Shown in pieces: positions 1-9,130 of a stretch of DNA of 64,000 bases. The stretch spans positions 1,386,001 through 1,450,000 of the forward strand of contig NZ_AP024480.1 in NCBI RefSeq assembly GCF_017347585.1, read 5' to 3'. The DNA is from Caldicellulosiruptor diazotrophicus (GTDB lineage Bacteria > Bacillota > Thermoanaerobacteria > Caldicellulosiruptorales > Caldicellulosiruptoraceae). How positions within the stretch are numbered: position 1 is the first letter of the stretch; each line of letters opens with the position of its first letter. The notes below the pieces were generated by a model. That model saw only the letters and a list, made by a program, of their open reading frames with translations, ran no database searches and was not told the DNA's origin. Made by a program: the position numbers and the translations under genes.

Positions 1-673
1 TCTGTGCCTGAAGCATGGCCTTTTTAACTATGTTTGCAATACCATTGCAACAAGGAACTTCCATCTTGACAACTGTAATGCTTTTTATATTATGACTTTG
101 AATAATTTCTAAGATTTTTTCATAGTAGTATTCAATATTGTCAAGCTTTGGACATCCTATTATTGTCACTTTTCCTTTCATAAAATCTCTGTGGAAAGAC
201 GCATATGCATAGGCAACACAGTCAGCAGCAATGAGTATATGCGCGTTATCAAAAAACTTTGCATAAGGATTTATTAGATTTAGCTGTACCGGCCAGTTAA
301 CAAGTTCAGAAAACTCTTCTTTGGTCTCTTCTACCTTTTGATTTTTCTCCTCTGAAGTTGTATCAGTATTGTTTCTTTCAATAATCTTTTCCTGAGAACC
401 AGGGCACATACATGAAAACTGCTCATGCTGTTTTTTCTGATTGAGTCTTTCTTCCACAGCCTTTTCATTGAATGGTTTTGCTTCAGCTTCAATTATCTCA
501 ATTGCCCCTGTTGGACAAACAGGTAAGCAATTTCCAAGTCCGTCACAGTATTCTTCACTGACAAGTCTTGCCTTGCCATTTACAAGCTCAATCGCACCCT
601 CAATACAAGCATTCACACACAGTCCGCACCCATTGCACTTTTCTTCGTTGATCTTCACAATCTTTCTTATCAT
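1..673 (-). CDS. 4Fe-4S ferredoxin-type protein (3' end outside window)
   Basis: This gene starts at ATG 673 and runs off the left edge, so only about the first 224 residues are visible. The N-terminus carries a ferredoxin cluster motif (CNGCGLCVNACIEGAI). A second, looser one follows (CDGLGNCLPVCPTGAI), then a CMCPGS motif. The rest is a conserved-looking domain with IAADCVAYAYASF, IIGCPKLD and EVPCCNGI, suggesting further cysteine ligands. Two-cluster proteins of this kind often sit beside hybrid-cluster protein (hydroxylamine reductase) genes in clostridia. That partner would lie outside the window, so an electron-transfer role is inference. It is divergent from a Crp/Fnr regulator and shares its 110-bp control region. 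Confidence 0.75.
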   Translation of the reverse strand, partial: MIRKIVKINEEKCNGCGLCVNACIEGAIELVNGKARLVSEEYCDGLGNCLPVCPTGAIEIIEAEAKPFNEKAVEERLNQKKQHEQFSCMCPGSQEKIIERNNTDTTSEEKNQKVEETKEEFSELVNWPVQLNLINPYAKFFDNAHILIAADCVAYAYASFHRDFMKGKVTIIGCPKLDNIEYYYEKILEIIQSHNIKSITVVKMEVPCCNGIANIVKKAMLQAQ

Positions 674-702
674 TTTCAACCATCCCTCTCTGTTTACTTG
701 CA

Positions 703-749
703 ATTATATTTTATATGGTTTAGAATATATTTGCGGTAACATATGTTAC
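703..749 (-). promoter_or_regulatory. Divergent control region with 14-bp perfect palindrome
   Basis: GTAACATATGTTAC at 736-749 is a perfect inverted repeat between the Fe-S gene and the Crp/Fnr gene. A minus-strand TATAAT (703-708) would place the palindrome about 46 bp upstream of the Fe-S gene's transcription start. That is close to where Crp/Fnr-type activators bind. The site is seen directly; that the adjacent regulator binds it is inference. Confidence 0.5.
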
Positions 750-783
750 AGTTTTATATGCATTTTAAAGAAGGTGAAATCCG

Positions 784-1464
784 ATGAATCTTGAAATGGT
801 ATGTCAAAGCAAGCTGTTTAAGATGATGGATCAAAGCGAAATAAAAGAGATATTAGATTCCTTTTATATTCCTAAAAAGGATTTTGAAAAAGACCAGGTG
901 ATTGTACTTGAAGGTGACGAATGCAGCTTTGTAGGGCTTATACTCAGCGGAATGGTTGAAGTGAAGAAAAGCTCTGTCTCAGGCAAAGAATATACCATAA
1001 CCACATTGTTACAAGGTGATACATTTGGTGAAGCTGTCATATTTTCTTCGGCAAACACTTTTCCTGCGACAATTGTTTCAAAAACCAAAACAGAGGTTAT
1101 ATTTATTCCAAAGCATGCCATAATTGAGATGTGCAAAAAGAACGAAAAGTTTTTGTACAACTTTTTAAACCTTCTTTCAGATAGAATCCTTCTCTTGAAC
1201 ACTAAACTTAAAGAAAATACGCTTTCTACTTTGAGACAAAAGATTTGTAATTTTTTAATTGAAGAGTACAAAAAACAAAAAACTACAAAATTAAAACTTA
1301 ATTTGACAAAGCAAGAGCTTGCTAAAATTTTTAATGTGCAAAGGCCTTCACTTTCAAGAGAGCTTATAAAAATGAAAGAAGAAGGACTAATTGATTTTTG
1401 GGGAAAAGAGATCTGGGTCAAAGATCTGGAAAAGATAGAGGGGTATTTGTACGAAGAAGCATAA
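784..1464 (+). CDS. Crp/Fnr family transcriptional regulator
   Basis: The product is 226 residues, the usual size for the family. Residues about 10-125 form a cyclic-nucleotide-binding-type beta barrel, with a typical GDTFGEAVIFSS stretch. The C-terminus has a Crp-type helix-turn-helix (KQELAKIFNVQRPSLSRELIKMK, roughly 175-200). There is no N-terminal cysteine cluster as in Fnr, so a direct Fe-S oxygen sensor is unlikely; the effector is unknown. AAGGTG lies 8 bases before the ATG. It is divergent from the 4Fe-4S protein gene and probably regulates it through the palindrome at 736-749. By analogy with HcpR-like regulators it may respond to nitrosative or redox stress, but that is inference. 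Confidence 0.85.
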   Translation: MNLEMVCQSKLFKMMDQSEIKEILDSFYIPKKDFEKDQVIVLEGDECSFVGLILSGMVEVKKSSVSGKEYTITTLLQGDTFGEAVIFSSANTFPATIVSKTKTEVIFIPKHAIIEMCKKNEKFLYNFLNLLSDRILLLNTKLKENTLSTLRQKICNFLIEEYKKQKTTKLKLNLTKQELAKIFNVQRPSLSRELIKMKEEGLIDFWGKEIWVKDLEKIEGYLYEEA

Positions 1465-1488
1465 AAGGCTGGGTATCTACCCAGCCTT
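1465..1488. terminator. Bidirectional terminator, crp / ftsY
   Basis: AAGGCTGGGTA and TACCCAGCCTT form an 11-bp perfect stem with a 2-3 nt centre between two convergent genes. On the minus strand it is followed by TTTTATG, so it ends ftsY; on the plus strand a T-run follows after a few bases. Confidence 0.8.
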
Positions 1489-1498
1489 GTGACTCTTT

Positions 1499-2404
1499 TT
1501 AGTTTTCAAAAAGAGCATCTACAAATTCTTTTGCGTTAAATTGCTGGAGATCATCTATCTTTTCTCCTACACCTACAAACTTTACCGGAATCTTTAGTTC
1601 ATCACAAATGGAAATCACAATACCACCTTTTGCCGTACCATCAAGCTTTGTAAGTACAATTCCAGAAATATTAACTGCATGGTTAAACTCTTTTGCTTGA
1701 TTTAAAGCATTTTGACCGGTTGTTGCATCAATCACAAGCAAAGTCTCCTTGCTGGCTTCTGGCATTTGCTGATTTATCACCCGGTCAATCTTTTTGAGCT
1801 CCTCAACCAAATTCTTCTTAGTATGAAGTCTGCCAGCCGTGTCTACTATCAAAACATCAGCCTTTCTTGCCCTCATTGCTTGGATACCATCAAACACAAC
1901 AGCTGCTGGATCGCTACCTTCCACATGCTTTATAATATCACACCCAACCCTTTTTGCCCAAATCTCAAGCTGTTCAGCAGCTGCTGCTCTAAAGGTGTCT
2001 GCTGCAGCAATTAAAACCTTTCTACCATTTGATTTTAAAAGATTTGCAATTTTACCTATGGATGTTGTTTTACCTACACCGTTTACGCCAACCATCAGGA
2101 TTATGAGGGGATACTTTTCACTTAATTTATTTTCAAGATTAATAATGTTCAGCATCTCTTCTTTTAAAAGCTCTTTTACATCTTGAGGATTAAGAATTTT
2201 TTCTTTTTTAACCCTCTCTTTGAGATTTTCTATTATTTTTTGAGATGTTTTAACACCAACATCTGAGAGTACTAAAACCTCTTCAAGTTCTTCAAAGAGA
2301 TCATCATCTATCTGCCTGAATGATTTTAATAAACTCTCCACCTTCTCAGTAAAATTCTTTTTAGTCTTTGAAAGACCTTCTCTAAGTCTATCAAAAAATC
2401 CCAT
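1499..2404 (-). CDS. ftsY: Signal recognition particle receptor FtsY
   Basis: FtsY is the membrane-associated SRP receptor GTPase that docks ribosome-nascent chain complexes at the Sec translocon. The protein has 301 residues: a short helical N domain (about 1-95) and the NG GTPase domain. Visible GTPase motifs are GVNGVGKTT (106-114), DTFRAAA, DTAGR and TKLDG. The long acidic A domain of E. coli FtsY is absent, as usual in Firmicutes. It follows smc with a 6-bp gap, the conserved smc-ftsY pair, and is the last gene before the terminator at 1465. Confidence 0.96.
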   Translation of the reverse strand: MGFFDRLREGLSKTKKNFTEKVESLLKSFRQIDDDLFEELEEVLVLSDVGVKTSQKIIENLKERVKKEKILNPQDVKELLKEEMLNIINLENKLSEKYPLIILMVGVNGVGKTTSIGKIANLLKSNGRKVLIAAADTFRAAAAEQLEIWAKRVGCDIIKHVEGSDPAAVVFDGIQAMRARKADVLIVDTAGRLHTKKNLVEELKKIDRVINQQMPEASKETLLVIDATTGQNALNQAKEFNHAVNISGIVLTKLDGTAKGGIVISICDELKIPVKFVGVGEKIDDLQQFNAKEFVDALFEN

Positions 2405-2410
2405 CTTCTA

Positions 2411-5400
2411 TCATCCTTTCTGTATTTTTTCGATGTTTAGCGATAAAACTTTTGAAACGCCATGTTCTTCCATTGTAACACCATATAGAACGTCGGCAAT
2501 CTCCATTGTGGGTTTCCTATGGGTAACGATAATGATTTGGCTCTGATGATTTAAATTTTTTATATACTGGGCAAACCTTTGAACATTTGCCTCATCCAAG
2601 CTGGAATCTATCTCGTCTAATATGCACAAAAGAGAACCTTTAAATGTTAAGAACGCGAACAAAAGTGCAATTGCTACTAAAGCCTTTTCGCCACCCGAAA
2701 GAAGATTTATATTTTGCAGCTTTTTGCCTGGAGGCTTAACATCAATATCTACACCAAGCTCTCCATCCTGACCTATAAGCTTCAAATCACAACTCCCTCC
2801 GCCAAAAAGCTCAAAGAATATATCTGAAAACAAACTCTTTATTTTTTCAAAGTTTTCTAAAAATATTTCTTTCATATTTTTATCAAGATGACTAATAAGT
2901 CTTTTTAATTCATCTGTTGTCTTTTGCAAATCTTCAATCTGTTTCTGTAAAAATTGTATTCTTTCCTGTAGCCTCTTCTCCTGTTCGATTGAATATAACT
3001 TTACTTCCCCCAGTTCAGAAAGCGCTGCTGTGCACCTTTCAAGATCATCTTCTTTTTCTTTTGCCCAAAAAACTTCTTTATTTGAAGTATTGATTTCTTC
3101 ATTAAATTTTTCAAAATATTTTTCTTTTATATTCTTCATATAGTTTTCAAGAGCATGTTTTTCAAGAGCAATTTGCCCAAGTTTTTTTTCTATTTCTTGA
3201 ATTTTACTTGAAACTTCACTTAACCTTTTTTGCTCAGAATTATATAGCTCAGAAAGTTCAGAGTGTTCTTTCTCAAGCTGTTGCAAATTATTTTTAAACT
3301 CTTCTGCTTTCTGTTTTTTCTCATCTATCTCTTTAGAAGTTTGAAGAATTTGCCCCTCAAGCTCTCTTATATTCTCTTCACATTTTACCTTTTCTTTGAA
3401 CCTGTACATTTTCTGATTCTCTATCTCAGCAATGTTATAACTTTTACTTTCAAGCTTGTGTTTTAATATAGAAAGTTCTGCTTCAATTTTATTCTTTTCT
3501 TCTATTACATTTGTGAACTTGCTATCTAAAAGATTATAATCTTCTTTTAGTTTACCCAAAGCAGTCTTGAGATTTGAAATCTCTTTCTCTAATTCCCCCT
3601 TTGTTTTTTTAAAATAATCTAAGTTTTCATGTGAAGACTTTATGTCGCATTCAAGTGTTATTAGTTGCTGATCTATCAAATTCTTTTCGTTTTCTAAAGC
3701 ATCTTTGTTTTGTGCAAGCTGTTTTACTTTGTAATCATACATCTCAATTTCTCTTTCAAGCTCACTTATTTTCGACAATAAATTATTTAAGTTTTCTTCC
3801 GCTTCTTGCTTTGCTGTTTTCAGATCATACAATACTTTACTATTTTCTATAATCAATTTATCCTTTTCTTCAAGTTTAGATGAAAGGTTTTTAACATCAA
3901 GTTCCAGTTCTTCTTTCTCCACTTTTCTTTCCAGAAGAGAAAAATCAGCTTTCTTTTCACCACCAACAAAAATCCCACCGGGAGAAATTAATTCTCCCGA
4001 AAGTGTAACACACCTTGCCTTATATCCTACCTTTCTTTGATATTCTATAGCTCTGTCGATAGTATCAAAAACTAAAGTCCGACCAAGCAAAAATTCTACT
4101 ACCTTTCTCAATTCATTATTTATATCAACAAACTCATCTGCAAATCCTAAAAAACCATCTGCGTTAATATCTTCTTTTTGACTTAAAACCGAAATGGTAT
4201 CAACAGGAATAATTGTGACCTTGCCAAGTTTCTCATTCTTTGCTATTTCTATTATCCTTTTTGCATCATCTTCACTTTTCACAACAAGGTGTTGCAAAGA
4301 ACTGCTCAGTGCCGTTTCAATAGCTTTTAGATACTCTCTTTTGACAGATACCAAACTTCCCACCGTTCCATACAGGCAAATGGGAAGATTTTTAACTCGT
4401 TTGAAAATTTCCTTGATTGTTTTGCTATATCCTTCATAGCTTTCCTCCATCATTTTTAAAATATTTAATTTTTCCTGCTTTTTAATCAGCTGTTTTGAAA
4501 GATCTTCTACTAAATTTCTTATGTTGGCAAGATAACCCTCTTTTTCTGATACCTGCTGGTTTAAATCTTCAAGTAAAATAACAAGTTTTTTCTTTTCATT
4601 ATCTAATTCTCTAAGTTTTGATTTTTTTGTATCTTGTGCAACGGTCAATTTTTCAAGTTCATTTAAAATAGCATTTGTCTGCTCAATTATTTTCTCTTTT
4701 CTATTTTCTAAAGTACCTGACAAATGCAAAATTCCATTTAATTTTTGGTTAAACTTTTCTATCTGGGATATGCATTCAATTAACTCTGCTTCTTTCTTTT
4801 GGATTTCTGCTTCTACTTTTGTAATGCTCTCTTTTGAAGCTGTAATCTGTTTTTGTAACTTCGCATGTTCCTCTAAAATGCTTCTATGCTCTTCTTCTTT
4901 TTTAGAAAGACTCTTTTGTAATTCTTCTATGCTCTTTTTTAAATCCTCTTTTTGCTCCTCAAGCTGTAAAATTTGCCTTGACAAATCGTCAGTATGTTGC
5001 TGCTTGCTTTCAAGCTGCTTTTTCAAAAACTTTAATCGAGTAATAGCCTCTGTAAGTTCACTTTTTATATCATCATAAGATAGTCTTATTTTCTCCACCT
5101 GCTGGGTCAGCAGGGCCATTTGCAATTTGTTCTGATTTATACTTTCTTCAAGTTCTCTTCTCAAGGGTATTAGCTTTTCAAGTTCCTCATTTAATTGCTT
5201 CTCTTTTATGAGAAAATCATGATATTTTCTGCCAGTCAAATTATACTCATAAACATACTTTTCTTTTTTCAATCTCTGGAGTTTTTGATTTATTTGCAGA
5301 TATGTTTTTGCTTTTTCTACATCAGGCTTAATTTCCTCAAGTTGTGTTCTCAGTTCAAACATTATATCCTGAAGTCTTTGAATGTTCTCCTCTGTTGCTT

Positions 5401-5944
5401 TAAGCTTTCTCTCTGTTTCTTCTTTTCTGTACTTATACTTTGTAATCCCACACGCTTCTTCAAAAATCCTATACCTTTCTACAGGCTTTGCATTTATTAT
5501 TTCATCAACTCTACCTTGGGATATAATAGAATATCCATCTTTCCCAAGACCAGAGTCAAGAAAAATCTCATATACATCTTTCAATCTACAAGGAATTTTG
5601 TTTATAAAAAACTCACTCTCACCACTTCTAAAGAGCCTTCTTGTTATCACCACTTCTTGATAATCGATGGGAAGAATCCCGCTTGAGTTGTCAAAACATA
5701 TAGAAACCTCAGCAAAACCTTGAGATCTTCTCTTCTCTGTGCCGGCAAAAATAAGGTCTTCTTGTTTTGCTGCACGCAAAATTTTTAAGCTCTGTTCGCC
5801 CAAGGCCCACCTTATTGCATCTGTAATATTGCTCTTTCCACATCCATTAGGTCCAACAATAGCTGTAATTCCTTTTTGAAATTCAATCCTTGTCTTTTCA
5901 CAAAAAGATTTAAAACCATAGATTTCAAGCCATTTTATGTACAT
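2411..5944 (-). CDS. smc: Chromosome segregation protein SMC
   Basis: SMC is the ATPase core of condensin-like SMC-ScpAB, which compacts and separates sister chromosomes. At 1177 residues it is full length. The Walker A motif is GPNGCGKS (31-38). Long coiled coils flank a central hinge (roughly 500-670, including the glycine-rich SPGGIFVGG). The C-terminal head has the ABC signature LSGGEKALVAIALL and Walker B CILDEIDSSLDEAN. It is followed by ftsY. In many Firmicutes smc lies just after rnc; here rnc is about 6 kb upstream on the same strand, with pst, spoVS and the amidase locus in between. Confidence 0.97.
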   Translation of the reverse strand: MYIKWLEIYGFKSFCEKTRIEFQKGITAIVGPNGCGKSNITDAIRWALGEQSLKILRAAKQEDLIFAGTEKRRSQGFAEVSICFDNSSGILPIDYQEVVITRRLFRSGESEFFINKIPCRLKDVYEIFLDSGLGKDGYSIISQGRVDEIINAKPVERYRIFEEACGITKYKYRKEETERKLKATEENIQRLQDIMFELRTQLEEIKPDVEKAKTYLQINQKLQRLKKEKYVYEYNLTGRKYHDFLIKEKQLNEELEKLIPLRRELEESINQNKLQMALLTQQVEKIRLSYDDIKSELTEAITRLKFLKKQLESKQQHTDDLSRQILQLEEQKEDLKKSIEELQKSLSKKEEEHRSILEEHAKLQKQITASKESITKVEAEIQKKEAELIECISQIEKFNQKLNGILHLSGTLENRKEKIIEQTNAILNELEKLTVAQDTKKSKLRELDNEKKKLVILLEDLNQQVSEKEGYLANIRNLVEDLSKQLIKKQEKLNILKMMEESYEGYSKTIKEIFKRVKNLPICLYGTVGSLVSVKREYLKAIETALSSSLQHLVVKSEDDAKRIIEIAKNEKLGKVTIIPVDTISVLSQKEDINADGFLGFADEFVDINNELRKVVEFLLGRTLVFDTIDRAIEYQRKVGYKARCVTLSGELISPGGIFVGGEKKADFSLLERKVEKEELELDVKNLSSKLEEKDKLIIENSKVLYDLKTAKQEAEENLNNLLSKISELEREIEMYDYKVKQLAQNKDALENEKNLIDQQLITLECDIKSSHENLDYFKKTKGELEKEISNLKTALGKLKEDYNLLDSKFTNVIEEKNKIEAELSILKHKLESKSYNIAEIENQKMYRFKEKVKCEENIRELEGQILQTSKEIDEKKQKAEEFKNNLQQLEKEHSELSELYNSEQKRLSEVSSKIQEIEKKLGQIALEKHALENYMKNIKEKYFEKFNEEINTSNKEVFWAKEKEDDLERCTAALSELGEVKLYSIEQEKRLQERIQFLQKQIEDLQKTTDELKRLISHLDKNMKEIFLENFEKIKSLFSDIFFELFGGGSCDLKLIGQDGELGVDIDVKPPGKKLQNINLLSGGEKALVAIALLFAFLTFKGSLLCILDEIDSSLDEANVQRFAQYIKNLNHQSQIIIVTHRKPTMEIADVLYGVTMEEHGVSKVLSLNIEKIQKG

Positions 5945-6059
5945 TTCAGATCTTCCCCCATAAAGATTAAAACAACAATTATTTTAGCAAAAATATTGGG
6001 ACAATTCTATATTACTATTGCAACTGGCTCAGAATGATTATTTAAAAATACAAATTAAA

Positions 6060-6092
6060 AAGAGACTGTCCATTTTTATTGAACAGCCCCTC
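6060..6092 (-). terminator. Terminator after the 231-residue protein gene
   Basis: On the minus strand GAGGGGCTGTTC pairs with GGACAGTCTC, using several G-U pairs, around an AATAAAAAT loop. CTCTTTTTAATTTG follows. It resembles the hairpin at 63491-63524. Confidence 0.65.
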
Positions 6093-6128
6093 ATAATTTT
6101 TGGATTAAATATTACATTCTTGCAACTT

Positions 6129-6824
6129 TTATGGCTCATACCCGGGAAGATAATTAAAGTCTTCCGAAATTATTTTCCACTCTCCGTTTTCTTTTTCTAA
6201 ACTATATTGGTAGCGCATACCATATTTTATTTTGTACTCACGTATTTTCATAGGTAGTTTTTCAGTTTTCTCGACAAATCTTTTCTGTTCTTCAGGTGAC
6301 ATTTTATAACCTTTTGCATTGGTTATTTCATTCAATTCAGAAGTTGGTATTTTATCAGTATCCAAGGCAAGACCAATTGATTTGCTTTCACCAAATACAT
6401 CCACAGTAGCTGTTGCTTTGTCTCCATCGATTTTTATTTCTAAAAATTTTATATCAGTCATTTTATCTTCAACAAATCTAAGATCGCTATACGCTGAACC
6501 AACAACAGCATTCTTGTAAACTTCCAGTCTATTATTAAGCCAACCAGCTTTGTTACTAAAATACTTTTTACATGCTTGTTCAACCTCATTCAGTTTCTTA
6601 TTTATAATTTCTTGAGGAATTTTAATGTCCGGTGCTTTTGCATATTCAGCAGGAAAGATACTTGCCTGGTCGTATATCTTTAAAGCACCTATTATTGTCT
6701 CCTTTATTTGTTTTTCATTATTTAATTGTTGATTACTTTTTACACTAATACCAATTATTATTGTACTGCTTACAACTAAAATTAAAGAAATAATTAAAAC
6801 TATACTTTTCTTCTTTCTTTTCAT
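6129..6824 (-). CDS. Uncharacterised membrane-anchored/secreted protein
   Basis: I do not recognise this 231-residue protein. It begins with a basic stretch (MKRKKK) and a single hydrophobic segment (about 8-28), with no lipobox cysteine, so it is likely a signal anchor or signal peptide with the rest outside the membrane. The remainder is charged and Lys/Glu-rich with one conserved-looking terminal YLPGYEP. GAGAGGTG precedes the ATG. It lies 20 bp downstream of the broken amidase gene on the same strand. The two were probably co-transcribed, so a cell-wall-related role is possible but unproven. Confidence 0.6.
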   Translation of the reverse strand: MKRKKKSIVLIISLILVVSSTIIIGISVKSNQQLNNEKQIKETIIGALKIYDQASIFPAEYAKAPDIKIPQEIINKKLNEVEQACKKYFSNKAGWLNNRLEVYKNAVVGSAYSDLRFVEDKMTDIKFLEIKIDGDKATATVDVFGESKSIGLALDTDKIPTSELNEITNAKGYKMSPEEQKRFVEKTEKLPMKIREYKIKYGMRYQYSLEKENGEWKIISEDFNYLPGYEP

Positions 6825-6844
6825 TTTTTAACACCTCTCTATTT

Positions 6845-7448
6845 TTATTTTGGGCGAATTGCAACTATTGTTGTTGTAGTACGTTTTTGGTTATACGGAC
6901 TTAAATGCCAAATTGCATGAAATCTATCATAAGTGTGTTGATCTTGAACATTGCCAGTTCTCCCATAAGTAGAATCGTACCCTAAACCTACAGAAACACC
7001 AGCATGATCAAATCTTCCATCTGAATTCCAATCATAAAATAGAATATCACCAGGTTGAAGTACATCATTATAATCGTTAAAGCCTATTTGCCCCTCATAT
7101 TTCCATCTACCTAAAATCGTTCCCCTGGCTGAGTTTGATAGATATCTGTACAAATCATCAGCTACACTCCAAGCTGTTCCCCAATTCCACCACCAAAGAA
7201 CTTTCTCGCAATACCAACCATTTTGTTTATCAAATGGCCAAAGTTCCTCCCTCATGCATTGCTTGAGATGGAAAATTTGTGCAATCTGCGTCAAAATTAG
7301 GGTAGTTTGAATTTCTGCTTAGTGCCCAAATATTTGCATATGAAGCAGCCCCAAAGCTATTGTAAGCTGCTTCAACTTTTACGCAATTGAAACAGTTTAT
7401 CAGAACAAAACAGATAAGCATTAAAGATAGCGCAATGTTTCTTTTCAT
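6845..7448 (-). pseudogene. Frameshifted secreted amidase (amidase_6-like)
   Basis: Two overlapping frames together encode one exported protein of about 200 residues. Frame one (7448 to 7230) has a signal peptide ending near VKVEAA, then WALSRNSNYPNFDADCTNF, the hallmark catalytic-cysteine block of the putative amidase family related to NlpC/P60 folds. Frame two (7294 to 6845) continues with WPFDKQNGWY, GDILFYDW and FDHAGVSVG, which carries the expected histidine. Removing one A from the AAA run at 7240-7242 (plus strand) restores EGGTWPFDKQNGWY across the junction. The gene is therefore broken by a single-base insertion, or the read has an error. A peptidoglycan or peptide amide substrate would be expected from the family. 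Confidence 0.75.
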
Positions 7449-7867
7449 AGTCTATCCCCTCCATCCACACAAAATACCATGTTTGATTTTAGGCTCTTAA
7501 GTATTGCATTTTCAATTTGCTAATGTTATACTCTTATGTTTCTTAATAATTTCAGCAGAAATATAAATAGTTATACAAAACGGAAATATATTATTTTAGT
7601 ATACTAAAGTTTTAATGGAATAATATCACCTCTTTGGTAATTTATTTGTCTTTAAAATAAAAAAAAAGAAAAAAATCAATGTGTACTTTTCACAAAATTC
7701 AAAGTTATATTTTATTATCTTTTACCATTTCCGCAACTGGCTTTCAAGTGATATGTAAATACTCTAAATTTAACAACAGAATAAAGGTATTAAAGTAAAA
7801 AACACAATGGGTTTAAAAATAAGGTGATATTCAAAACACCATCCCAATTTTCTACAACAAGTAAACA
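7449..7867. other. AT-rich intergenic stretch without a recognised gene
   Basis: This stretch between the amidase pseudogene and the spoVS terminator contains A/T homopolymer runs and no open frame with a plausible ribosome site. Its right-hand part lies just downstream of spoVS, and its left end must hold the amidase promoter. I see no repeat or RNA structure I can name. Confidence 0.5.
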
Positions 7868-7869
7868 AA

Positions 7870-7893
7870 AAAGCAGGTAGTTTTTTCCACCTG
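7870..7893 (-). terminator. Terminator after spoVS
   Basis: On the minus strand GCAGGTGG and CTACCTGC form a stem around AAAAAA, followed by TTTTTTG. It lies about 30 bases past the spoVS stop. Confidence 0.75.
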
Positions 7894-7920
7894 CCCTAAC
7901 TTGTGAAACATTGATTTTCT

Positions 7921-8187
7921 TTACCTTGCTTGAACAATAAATTTTATTGCAGTTCTCTCTTCGCCGTCAATATCAATTTCAGAAAATGCTGGAATAACAA
8001 TTAAATCAATACCATTTGGTGCCACTTTTCCTCTTGCAATCGCAATAGCTTTAACAGCTTGGTTTACAGCACCTGCTCCAACTGCTTGAAGTTCAGCCAC
8101 TCTTTTTTCCTTTATAACTGCAGTCAGAGCCCCTGCCACTTTCTGTGGTTTTGAATTTGCAGCAACTTTTAGAATTTCCATCCTCAC
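7921..8187 (-). CDS. spoVS: Stage V sporulation protein S
   Basis: SpoVS is a small, highly conserved Alba-like protein that affects septation and late stages of sporulation in Bacillus. It also occurs in many non-sporulating thermophiles. The 88-residue product shows the family's typical blocks: LKVAANSKPQKVAGAL, VGAGAVNQAVKAIAIARG and DGEERTAIKFIV. The start is taken as GTG at 8187 (MRMEIL), because GGAGGT lies five bases before it. The more usual MEIL start would be 12 bases from the site. It is downstream of pstA with 100 bp between, and is ended by the hairpin at 7870. Confidence 0.93.
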   Translation of the reverse strand: MRMEILKVAANSKPQKVAGALTAVIKEKRVAELQAVGAGAVNQAVKAIAIARGKVAPNGIDLIVIPAFSEIDIDGEERTAIKFIVQAR

Positions 8188-8287
8188 GTTATACCTCCTG
8201 AATAAATTGTCATGACTTTGTTTAATTATAACGCTAAATGTTCTACTATATATAATTCTACAATCATTTTAAAATTCCTTCTTTTAT

Positions 8288-9130
8288 TCATCCTCTGCCC
8301 AAAATTCTGTTATACCTTCGAATTATAATGTTAGCAAATGTATTTATAATAAATACAATTACAATAAGCAATGTCGCAGTAGCATATGAATTTAATTTTG
8401 AAAGCCCTTCGGAAGAAAGAATATAAAGATGAACAGACATGGTTCGCGTTGGACTGAATATGCTTGTGGGGAAATTTAGCGAACTCCCAGCTGTTAAAAG
8501 CACTGCTGCAGTCTCACCTATTGCTCTACCAACTCCCAAAATAACTCCTGTCAATATACCGGGCATTGCAGGAGGAATTACAACCTTAGCTATTGTCTGC
8601 CACTTTGTTGCACCAAGTGCAAGACTCCCTTCTCTAAATGATATCGGAACAGTTTTTATAGCCTCTTCTGACGTTCGTATAATGGTAGGCAGAATCATTA
8701 TCGAAAGCGTAAGTGCACCTGATAAAATGGACCATCTAAACCCAAGTGCAATTACAAAAAATGCAAATCCAAAAAGCCCATAAATTATAGAAGGTATTCC
8801 AGCTAATGTTTCTGTCCCGAATCTTATAAGTTCAACAACTTTTCCTTTTTTTGCATATTCAGTTAAATAAATTGCTGCTAATATCCCTACAGGTGAAGCA
8901 ATTATGACTGCAAGTAAGGTTACATACAAAGTTCCTACAATAACAGGAAATATTCCTCCGCTTTTGCCCATTTCTTCAGGATATTGGAGAATAAAACTTA
9001 AGCTTATACCTTTAAGTCCGTTAGAAATGATATGAAATACTATAACAACTAATATTATCATAGTTATTAACGTAAAAAGTCCTATTACGGAAAATACAAT
9101 ACCCTGTATAACTTTATTTCTTCTTATCAT
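8288..9130 (-). CDS. pstA: Phosphate ABC transporter permease PstA
   Basis: PstA is one of the two integral membrane subunits of the high-affinity phosphate importer. The 280-residue product has about six hydrophobic segments. It carries the permease EAA-type loop (EGSLALGATKWQTIAKVVIPPAMPG), which contacts the ATPase, and the IGETAAVLLTAG segment typical of PstA/PstC. Its start overlaps the pstC stop by four bases (ATGA type), implying translational coupling. The cognate ATPase gene pstB does not follow; spoVS does. Confidence 0.93.
   Translation of the reverse strand: MIRRNKVIQGIVFSVIGLFTLITMIILVVIVFHIISNGLKGISLSFILQYPEEMGKSGGIFPVIVGTLYVTLLAVIIASPVGILAAIYLTEYAKKGKVVELIRFGTETLAGIPSIIYGLFGFAFFVIALGFRWSILSGALTLSIMILPTIIRTSEEAIKTVPISFREGSLALGATKWQTIAKVVIPPAMPGILTGVILGVGRAIGETAAVLLTAGSSLNFPTSIFSPTRTMSVHLYILSSEGLSKLNSYATATLLIVIVFIINTFANIIIRRYNRILGRG

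Noticed and set aside
441-794. Plus-strand open frame over the Fe-S gene and control region
   Set aside because: The minus strand there encodes ferredoxin cysteine motifs, and the frame runs through the regulatory palindrome.
864-1421. Antisense open frame of 185 codons inside the Crp/Fnr gene
   Set aside because: It has no ribosome site or family-like content, and its complement encodes a clear cNMP-binding/HTH protein.
5195-5686. Plus-strand open frame of 163 codons within smc
   Set aside because: It mirrors the smc N-terminal region, has low-complexity Phe/Leu-rich translation and no start signal.
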